Positions 26,159 to 35,300 of a stretch of 64,000 bases of DNA are shown here, piece after piece. The DNA lies in contig CAMAQN010000003.1 of the NCBI GenBank assembly GCA_945860535.1, forward strand, positions 1 to 64,000. The letters run 5' to 3'. The notes below the pieces were generated by a model. The model saw only the letters and a list, made by a program, of their open reading frames with translations. It did no database searches and was not told the DNA's origin. The position numbers and the translations under genes are program-made. Source of the stretch: Auritidibacter sp. Marseille-P8566 (lineage in GTDB: Bacteria > Actinomycetota > Actinomycetes > Actinomycetales > Microbacteriaceae). Positions within the stretch are counted from its first letter, which is position 1. Every line of letters starts with the position of its first letter.

Positions 26159-27325
26159 TTACTCGAAGCGAAGGGCGTCAATTGGCTCTAATTTGGCAGC
26201 CGTTCTTGCTGGCCAAACACCAAATACCACACCAACCACAAGGCTAAATCCAAGGGCCAAAAGCACGGTTTCTAACTGAATCGAGAAGACCCAATCGCCA
26301 ATGATGGCCAAGAAATAGGCGGCTATTTCTCCCAGGATCAAACCGACCACACCACCGGCAAGCGAGAGCACAATTGCCTCAATCAAAAACTGGGTGAGAA
26401 TGTTTGACTGCTTAGCGCCAATAGCTCTTCTCACGCCAATCTCACGAGTTCGCTCGCGAACCGAAACCAGCATGATGTTCATGATGCCAATGCCACCAAC
26501 CACCAAGGAGATACCGGCGATGCCGGTAAGCAACAAACCAAGAGTGTCGGTGATGCTGCTAACGGCAGCAATCAAAGAGGCCTGGTTGGTGATGGTGTAG
26601 CGGGCATCAGTTTCAGTGCCCAAGCCATAGCGCTCTCGCAGAAGCTTGTCGGTGGCCAACTGCAACGCATCTACGGCCTCTGGAGTCTCGGCCTGCACCA
26701 CGATGCTTGAAACATATGGGTACTGGCTAAAGAGTTTTCTTGCTGAATCTAAAGTGACGTAAACCCGACCGCTGGTTCCAAAACCAGCCTGATCATCTAG
26801 CACTCCAACAAGCCTGAAATCTTGACCGTTTAGCTTCACAGTTTGACCCAGCATCGAATCGGTAAGACCTAGGTCATTAGCAGCATCTGCCCCAAAAACC
26901 ACGTCCTTTGCGGAGGCTGCGAACTTGCTGTTTGAAAGGTAGGCACCCATAGCTATCTCTGGCTTTACTGCCTGGAAGTACTCGGCGGATACTCCAACCA
27001 ATCGAGCATTCACTCGCTTGTCCTCGGTCGCAATGGTTCCCTCATTCGAGGTCTGCACGAACATCACAGATACGCCATCTAGTTCAGCTAGGGCGTTGGC
27101 ATCTTGCTCAGTTAGAGAATCTGGAGCCATGGCTGTGATGTTTAGCTGGTTGGTTCCCAAGGTGGCAAGGGACTTGTTGATCCCCTGCGATGCACCATCA
27201 ACGATTGAGGTCAAAGCAACGATTGCCGCGACCCCAATAACCACACCGAGCATGGTTAGAAGTGAACGAACCTTGGTTGCCCAGATTCTGTTCAGTGCTA
27301 GTCGAGCGGTGCCGAGAAGCTTCAC
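26159..27325 (-). CDS. ABC transporter permease, MacB type
   Basis: A 388-residue permease: one N-terminal TM (near 20-42, SLLTMLGVVIGVAAIVAL), a large extracytoplasmic MacB_PCD domain (about 45-265) and three C-terminal TMs with the FtsX-like RTREIGVRRAIGAKQSNIL near 300. It works as a dimer with the ATPase encoded just upstream (4-bp overlap) and a membrane-fusion-like adaptor, exporting peptides, lipids or antibiotics. GTG start. Confidence 0.92.
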   Translation of the reverse strand: MKLLGTARLALNRIWATKVRSLLTMLGVVIGVAAIVALTSIVDGASQGINKSLATLGTNQLNITAMAPDSLTEQDANALAELDGVSVMFVQTSNEGTIATEDKRVNARLVGVSAEYFQAVKPEIAMGAYLSNSKFAASAKDVVFGADAANDLGLTDSMLGQTVKLNGQDFRLVGVLDDQAGFGTSGRVYVTLDSARKLFSQYPYVSSIVVQAETPEAVDALQLATDKLLRERYGLGTETDARYTITNQASLIAAVSSITDTLGLLLTGIAGISLVVGGIGIMNIMLVSVRERTREIGVRRAIGAKQSNILTQFLIEAIVLSLAGGVVGLILGEIAAYFLAIIGDWVFSIQLETVLLALGFSLVVGVVFGVWPARTAAKLEPIDALRFE

Positions 27326-28014
27326 TTTGCGCCTCTTTCATCGCGCTCAATGAGGCCATCTCGAAGGAAAACTCTTCTTGGCGCGCTAGCTGCAATTTCT
27401 AAATCATGGGTGATCAAAATGATGGTTCGACCTTCTTTGTTGAGCTCCTTTAGAAGCTCAATAACCTGGGCACCGGTCTTGGAATCAAGTGCTCCGGTTG
27501 GCTCGTCTGCGAGCACGATATCTGGGCTAGCAACAAGTGCCCTAGCAATTGCCACGCGCTGTTGTTGACCACCGGAAAGTCGATTGCGATCAAAGTTCAA
27601 TCGCTCTCCAAGGCCTAAGCGATTGAGGATCTCAGTGGCAGCTTGCTTAGCCTGTTTAGAGCTAACACCCTGATACAAAAGCGGGGCCATAACGTTCTCT
27701 ATTGCTGTGGTGTTTGGAAGAAGTTGGAACTGCTGAAACACAAAACCAATTGCCTTAGAGCGAAGGCTGGTGAGTTGATTGTCGTTGAGCTCACTGGTCG
27801 AATCAGATGCGATTTTCACAACTCCGGAACTTGGTCGATCGAGGCAACCGATTAGGTTCATCATGGTTGATTTACCGCTACCGGATGGTCCAACAATCGC
27901 GACAAATTCGCCGCGTTCGATAACCAAATCAATACCGTCTAATGCAACGGTCACTTGATCGCCAACTAGGTATTCGCGTCGAACATTCTCCAGTTCGACA
28001 ACCGGATTAGCCAC
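27322..28014 (-). CDS. ABC transporter ATP-binding protein, MacB/LolD type
   Basis: A 230-residue ATPase with Walker A GPSGSGKST near 42, Q-loop VFQQFQLLPNTTAIENV near 92, signature LSGGQQQR near 145 and Walker B IVLADEPTG near 165. It matches the LolD/MacB family that pairs with single-copy FtsX-like permeases. The start is GTG at 28014, overlapping the adaptor stop. Confidence 0.95.
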   Translation of the reverse strand: MANPVVELENVRREYLVGDQVTVALDGIDLVIERGEFVAIVGPSGSGKSTMMNLIGCLDRPSSGVVKIASDSTSELNDNQLTSLRSKAIGFVFQQFQLLPNTTAIENVMAPLLYQGVSSKQAKQAATEILNRLGLGERLNFDRNRLSGGQQQRVAIARALVASPDIVLADEPTGALDSKTGAQVIELLKELNKEGRTIILITHDLEIAASAPRRVFLRDGLIERDERGAK

Positions 28015-28942
28015 TGTTTCTGGCCCCTGGAGGAGGTCCGAAGTTCACCGGTGCTGGGATAGTTCCACTGATGCCGGTAATGACCTCATCGCCTACCGAT
28101 AGACCAGAAGTAATCTCCACCAAACTGTCGCCGGCAAGACCGAGTTTGACGTCCACCCACTCAACGCTCTGCTTTCCGTCGGCATCCACAATCAAAATCT
28201 CAACCTCTGGAACATCACCAATCAGCGAGCTCATTGGAATTGCCAACACGTCAGAAACCTTTTGCACTTCGATTACCGCGGTAGCACTCATACCGAATCT
28301 TGCACCCTCAGGAATGCTCTTCACATCCACCAAAACTTCGTACTGTTTGATGCCGCTAACCGATTGCGCAACCTGTCCGATGCGAACAACTTCACCCTCG
28401 AATACTGCATTAATAGCATCGAGCTCGATTGTCGCCTTCTGGCCCAAGGTCACAAGATCAGCGTCATACTCGCTGACAAAGACAGAGACAATTGGCTCCG
28501 CGCTTCCGACAGTCAAAACCGAACCAGAGGTTCGAAGACCGGCGGCGGTATCGATAGATCTGACCAAGCCATCTGAAATAGCAACAACCTCAACGCTTTG
28601 GCCCATTTGGTTTAGGTAGGAGAACAAGACATCATCGGCCTTGACCGCATCGCCGGCCGTTACTTGAATCTCTTCAATCTCGAGGCTTAGCCCAAATTGC
28701 GCCGGCAATGCCGAAGAGCCATTGGCGGAAACAAGAACCGGTTCTTCACTGGGTCCATATGCCAAAAGCTGCGACTCAGCAAGCTGTCCGTTTGCAGAGA
28801 CGGTCTTTACGACCTCGGTCGGCTTGACCTCATAGGTCTCGTACTGGGTGACTTGGTTCAGACCGCTAAAGATAAATCCGCCAAGCACGGCTGCTACAAC
28901 TGCGGTAATTCCAACGATCCAAGGCCAACGGCGCTTTTTCAT
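28007..28942 (-). CDS. Periplasmic-adaptor-like (MacA/HlyD) subunit of an ABC exporter
   Basis: A 311-residue protein with an N-terminal TM (about 5-26), a lipoyl/barrel-sandwich region (SLEIEEIQVTAGDAVKADDVLF near 90), a beta-barrel part and a Pro-rich end. In monoderm bacteria such adaptors assist MacB-like permeases without an outer-membrane partner. The central coiled-coil hairpin is very short here. Start at ATG 28942 after GAGAGAAG; an ATG five codons upstream is less well placed. Confidence 0.87.
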   Translation of the reverse strand: MKKRRWPWIVGITAVVAAVLGGFIFSGLNQVTQYETYEVKPTEVVKTVSANGQLAESQLLAYGPSEEPVLVSANGSSALPAQFGLSLEIEEIQVTAGDAVKADDVLFSYLNQMGQSVEVVAISDGLVRSIDTAAGLRTSGSVLTVGSAEPIVSVFVSEYDADLVTLGQKATIELDAINAVFEGEVVRIGQVAQSVSGIKQYEVLVDVKSIPEGARFGMSATAVIEVQKVSDVLAIPMSSLIGDVPEVEILIVDADGKQSVEWVDVKLGLAGDSLVEITSGLSVGDEVITGISGTIPAPVNFGPPPGARNSG

Positions 28943-29036
28943 ATTTGCTTCTCTCATAGGCCGCGAAGGCGGATCAAGTTATTGCTAAAGGTAAAACTCT
29001 CATACCAACCCGAAAGATTCCTGAGTTTTTGTTGAA

Positions 29037-29225
29037 TCAACCCTTAGAGGCCTTTGCTCCATCAGGCCACGCGACGACGCAAACCTTGTTTCCTGAGCGA
29101 TCTGCCAGCACCCACCACGATGGCGCTTCTGAGCTGTCAACGACTGTGCCACCGGCTTTGACCGCTGCGTCCACTCGACTCTGGGCGTGCTCTTTGGAAA
29201 CCGAGACGTCGATGTGTATCGCAGG
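29037..29225 (-). pseudogene. C-terminal remnant of a VOC/glyoxalase-family protein
   Basis: Reading frame with no start codon that translates to HIDVSVSKEHAQSRVDAA, AGGTVVDSSEAPSWWVLADR and SGNKVCVVAWPDGA, ending in a TGA at 29037. This is the last roughly 60 residues of a VOC-fold domain. An in-frame TGA at 29226 cuts it off, and upstream sequence in the other minus-strand frames carries no recognisable VOC sequence. It is best read as a decayed gene in the 377-bp gap (28943-29319), where I see nothing else. Confidence 0.65.
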
Positions 29226-29319
29226 TCACAACGCCGCAATGGCAGTGCTTGAAGTCTAATTGAAGTTAGTCCGCGCAGAGATGGGCAGAAAAACTGAGCC
29301 GCCTGTATAACTCGAATCT

Positions 29320-32300
29320 TTAGCGCGAGTTCAGGATGACCCAAACGTGACGGGCCGAAGCCTTGGTCGAAGATGAAGGGTTTAGCTGAATAGAGTAAGT
29401 CAAATCAGAGCGCTTCCTTACTGCTTCAACGCAAACAATCTTCGCTCTAGCGGATGCCAATCGCTTATCAAAGGAAGTCACGTTTTTGCCAGAGGTTGAT
29501 CCCCGGCATGTAATCGCGGAACCCTTGGGAAGCTTCTTCACCCAGGCAGCAATTGTTGCCTGCATGTTTGGAGTCAATGCAAATTTGTCACCGATAAAAG
29601 CAGAGATGAGCAGTTTTGGTTCCACCACAGGTTTGACCAAAGCCCACTGGGCATAGAGGGTCACATCCGAGGCAAATGTGTAAATGGCTTTATCGGCGTA
29701 TGCGATTCCGGTCCCGTTTGCCTTGGTGTTCCAGCCGATAAAAGCAAACCCTAGCTTCACAAAAGATTGAGCAGGCAAAGCTGAAGGTTTGTGATTGCTA
29801 ACGGCAATCATCTTTCCGCTTCCACCGTTTGAGCTAAAGGTGACAGAGCGATAAGTCACCTGCGAACCACCAGAGCTAGGGTCGCCGACTACCGGAGGCT
29901 GAATCGATGAATCTAGGGCCGAACTAGTAAGGGCTGAATTTTGGCTGATGAATCCAATCCGACTTGCCTCAACGGTGATAGTTGCCGATTGGCCCGGAGA
30001 GAGTCCCGTAACCGTCAAGGTCCAATTGGACCCATAAGGGATTGAGTTGCTTATCGATCCCGTGCTAACTGACGCCGTTAGAACATATGCCGGATCGTAG
30101 TTAGTGACGGTGACACTAAATCCGCTCGCGGATCTAATTGGTGTAGAAAATGCAGGAACGATCGCCAAGTCACTTAATTGAGTCGCAGGACCAATCTGAA
30201 TCGTGAAGGAGGTGGAGGCCGTTTGCGAATTTGCATCAGTTGCAGTCACCGTGATTGCTGACGACCCGGGGGTTGTTGGGGTTCCAGAAATGCGACCAGT
30301 ACTTGTATTTAGACTCAGCCCGGTGGGCAGAGTGCCTGAAGAAAGAGTGAAAGTAAGTGGGTTTTGTCCACCTGATGCCAAAAGAGAAAGTGAAAACGCT
30401 GCGTTAGCAGTTCCGGTTAGGCCTGCAGATGGTGTTGTGATCGCGATAGGCCCAATAACAGTCACAGAAGCTGAAGCGGTGGCGGTATTGCTGGTCCCGT
30501 TGATTGAGTTAGTGACTGTCACAGAGTAGGTGCCGCTTTGGTTTACCAGGGTAGGAGTGAAAATGTACTGCGCGGAAGTAGCTCCAGAAATTGCAGATCC
30601 GCCAAATCTCCACTGATAGGCCAAAGATCCACTGTCGCTGGAGGAGGCTGTTGCCGTCAAAGTTACTGGTTGACCTAGATTGATCGACGTACTGCTTGGA
30701 GTAACACTTACCGAAGGAGCAACCGCTATAGCCAGAGTTGTCCCTGAGGTGCGCGCAGATTCCAAACTGTTGGAGTAGTTTCCAGAACCCAATGCAATCA
30801 GCGTTACGTAATAAGTGGTGCTTGGGTTTAGGCCGGTGAATGAGAACCCAGAACTTTGATTTGTAAGGGTTCGGATTGCACTTCCACCACTAGCCGAGCT
30901 GTAAAGGTAAGCAGTAGCGCCTGTTGCATTAGGGCTAATTGTGAATGTCACAGTCAACCGGGTTGTGCTAGATGAAGTCACCGATGTAACCGTGGGTGCA
31001 GTTAGGGGTTGCCCTGAAATCACAATATTGGTTGCCAAAGAAACTGACTGTGCGGTGAAGGCATCTGCCGTTTTGGTTGCGGTTACCACACAGGTTGTTG
31101 CCAGCGTTGTTTGTAAAACATCGCCTGTTATCGAACAGCCGGAAGTTGAAGTGCTGTACGTTGTTGACCCCCCGGCGCTTCCACCAGAAGATGTCAAAGT
31201 CAGATCAGTGCCAAAGACACCAGTTGTAGAGGTAATGACCAATGTGGTGGCAGACGCAAAAAAGAATGTGAAGCTCTGAGCTGCAGTTGCTTGCTCGTAG
31301 TTACCATCCATCGCCTTGGTTGCCGTGATCTCACACGTTCCACTCGATGATGCGCTCAATGTGCCAATCGTTGTTGCACTAGAAATCGCGCATCCATTTG
31401 CTGTGCCTCCGCCTGACACTGCATAGGTAACTGCACCAGTTCCAGAGCCGGGGTTTGTCAGCGTTGGGGTTATCGCTGCGCTGTAACCGGACCCCGAAGA
31501 TGCTGCAGAGGTTGGGGTAATGGTAAAACCAATTGTTTGTGTTGATCGAGAAATTTGAATAGTAAATGATGCTGCGGTGGACTGAGAGTTTGCGTCAGTT
31601 GCCGTAACAGTCACCGCGAAAGAGCCGGTAGTCGCTGGAGATCCTGAGATTAGACCGGTATTGCTATTCAAATTCAAACCTGCTGGCAGAGTGCCAGCAG
31701 TTAGTGCGTAGGAAGAAATTGCAACATTGCCCGATCCATTTGAAGCGCCGGTAGCGGATAACTGAAGCGAGAAAGCATTGCTGTAGATACCAGAAAGCCC
31801 CGTGCTTGGTGCACTGAACGTTGGGGCTCCAGCGGGAGTAGCCGTGTTAGACGAAGAACTCCGATCGCTCGCGCCAACCTGGTTTATGGCCTCGACAGTG
31901 AAGGTGTAGCTAGTGCCATTTTGGAGGTTGCTCATCGTGCACGAGGAAGCAGTCGCTCCGTTGACGGTGCAGGTTCCCCCGCCTTGAGAAGCGGTGACCC
32001 TGTAACTGGTGATCGGATCGCCACCATCATTGTTTGGGACAGTCCAGCTAACTACGGATGACTGATTGCGGCCTGAGGTGGCCTGAACGCCAGTTGGAGA
32101 ACCAGGCTTTGTTGGCGCTACAACAAGCAATGGATCTTCAGTCATATACATCGTGATAGAACCATCGCTGGTAGCAGTACCTAGGGGCGTTGGAACACCG
32201 TTGAGAATTCCATAACCAACCATTCCCTTTTTAATGGACGTGTTTACCGCGGTTATGACCAGTGGCGTACTTGCTAGTGGAAGAGATCCGTCATTTGTAT

Positions 32301-35300
32301 TCATCCAACCAACAACAAAATTCAAAAGGTAATTTGACGAGGTGATGAACTGACCAGCGGTGGATAAATTCTTGTTGAGATAGATCTTTACCAAGGTTCC
32401 CGAAGGAAGTGCTCCGCTTGGGATCGTCAACGTCAGCTGTGTGTCAGCAGAGCTTGCATTCAATATGTAACTCGTAGCCCCGAGGATTGAAGCTGATGTC
32501 AAAAACTCAAGATCAGCAAGATTTAGACCAGCCAATGAGCCCGATGAGACCGGGATGTTCTGGGTTTGTGTAGGTGCCGCTGAGTAGTTTGCTGTCCCAG
32601 CATTATTGGCGGTGATAGTGCATGTTCCGATGGACAAGATTGTTAGAGCACCTGAAGATGCATTTACAGAACAGACTAAAGGTGTTGCCGAGGCAAACAC
32701 AGTCTGTCCGGTATTCAAAGGAGAAGTCGCAGCGGTAACAGAATGTGTCCCAGCAGCCTCACCCAAAACGACACCAACCGGGCTACTTCCAAAACTCAAC
32801 GCGAGTGGCGCAACCAAGTTCACAGTCGCCGAATTGGGCGAGTAGGTTCCAGTGCCCACACTGTTAACTGCGGCAACTCTGAATATGTAACTAGTTCCGT
32901 TGTTTAGACCACTCACCACCAAAGAGCTGGGGCTGGAATCGGGATGCGGGTACTCGGTCCAATTGGCTCCGCCGTTACTTGAGTACTCAACCTTGTAAGT
33001 AATGATGTTTCGTCCACCGTTGTCAGTAGGTGCAATCCAATTCAAGGTTGCCTGACCATTGCCCGCAGTTCCAGATAACTCTGTGGGTTGTCCAGGAAGT
33101 GTTTGCGGAATCACCTCGGGCGAATTACTGGAGAAGGTTCCGGCCCCAACGCTGTTGATTGCGGCCACCCGAAATATGTAACCTGAGCCGTTGATCAAAC
33201 CGGTGACTAATGCCGACGTGCTGATTGAAGCACTGCGCGATGCATTGGTCCAAGAGGTACCCCCGTTCGAGGAGTATTGGACGAGATAATTTGATACTGC
33301 TGGTCCAGTGAAAGATGTGGCAGTCCAAGTCACCTGTGATTGAGCGTTGGCTACAGTTCCAGAAACATTGGTCGGTGCGCTGGAGATGAAACTCAATCGC
33401 GTATTTGTCGATGTACTTTGGCCATCCACGTTGTTCACTACAACATTGGTGGCCCCCACTGTTCCTGGGGGTGAAGTAACGACCAACTGCGTTGCACTGC
33501 GCGAGGTCACTGTCGCACTAATTCCACCAATTGTGACTTGCGCACCAGCACCTACAGTGGAGAAACCAGTTCCCGTGATCGTTACGGAGGCTCCGGAAAT
33601 ATCTCCGATGCTTCCAGGAGATATCCCAGTAATAACAGGGGCCGCGACGGTTCCAGTCGGCGTCGTAAAGTACTCGGTTGATCCATACGTTGTGCCAACG
33701 CTGTTTGTTGCAACAGCAACAAAGTAGTAAACGGTATTTGTGCTCAAACCCGAGATGTCCGCACTCACAGCACTTGGCTGGGTAGATGAGGTCAAGCTCG
33801 ATGGAGTGCCAGGGACTGAAGTACAGCCAACCAAAGTTGGAGACTTGCTGTAGCAAAATGAAACTGTCGTTTGGCTAGCTGCCGGATTGACGAGTGCGTT
33901 TAAAGTGCCCGCCGTTCCCGTCTGACTTAGATTGGAAGCTGCTCTGGTGGTAACCGATGGCGGTGCTGGAGTTGTGAAACTGAGCGCGTTACCAAGAGTC
34001 GAACCCGCGTTATTTGAAGCATCAACACGTACGTAGTATGTGGTTCCAGGGGTTAATCCCTGAATGCTCGCGCTAACCGAGGCGTTTGATGTACCGGCTG
34101 CAAGAGGTGATTGAGGCGAAACCACTTGGGTGCAATTGGAAAAATTGGCATTTGTCCCATAACAAAAGGAAACGGCCGTCAATAGATTTTGCGGATTGAC
34201 CAGGCCATTAAGAGTTGCGGTCGTACCTGATATGGAGCTCACCGGATTAGTTGTTGCAGTTGGGGGTCCCTCGACTGCCATCGTGAACTCTTTAAGTGTG
34301 AAGTCATTTGTATCTGAAACTTTGATCGTAAAGGTGTAGTTACCTGCATTGGTTGGAGTGCCTGAAAGGACGCCGGCAGCTGGGTTTAGGTTTATGCCAG
34401 GAGGCAGTGACCCGGCCGTCACCTGCCACGAATAAGGTTGACTTCCTCCCGCTGCCACGAGCGAAGTTGAGTAAGCCTGCGCAAGGGTTCCAGGAGGAAG
34501 TCCTCCGTTTTGAGTAGTCACAGTAAGGGGCAGCACCTGAGTAGTGAAACTAAAAATTGAGGTTGATGTGGCGCCGTTGGCGTTGGTCGCGGTGATGTTG
34601 TAGTAGTAAGTTGTGCCGGCTTGAAGTGACCCAATATTTGCTGAGACACTGGCAGCCAAGTTTGATGCGATTAGCGGTGACTCATTGGCGTTGTAAACGG
34701 TACATCCTGACAAATTCGAACTTGTTCCCAGGCAGAATGAGACCGCGGTCACACCTCCTCGCGGATTAACCGATCCGTTGATTTGAGCAGCAAGTGCGGT
34801 GACGTTGCTCTCGAGCGAACGAGAAACGTCCGGCGGGGCCAGTGTTGTGAAGCTAAGGATGTCTCCGGTGGTTAAGCCACCCGCACTTGATGCAACGGCC
34901 TTGAAATAGTAGGTGGTTCCGCTAGCGAGGCCCTGGACAGTCGCTGCGATAGCTGTGTTTCCAGAAGCGATAACGCTCGATGGTGAGGCTGAAACGGCAG
35001 TGCAGTTGGCAAGGCTCGGAGATGTTCCGTAGCAAAAACTAGGAGTGGCTGTGGAATTTCTCGGGTCAACAAATCCATTCAAAGACGCGGAAGTCAGCGA
35101 AACCCCTGTCGCAGGAGATGTTGCAGCTCCGGGGGGCGACCCTGTGACAAATGAATTGACGCTTCCATATGTGGTGGCCCACTCACTGGTGGTGATTACC
35201 TGCCAAAAGTAAGTTGTTCCAGGCGTCAGGCCCGTAATTGAGAGCGGATTGAGGGCAACCGCCGTAGAGCCAGTTAGAGGTGTAGCGACACTTGCATTTG

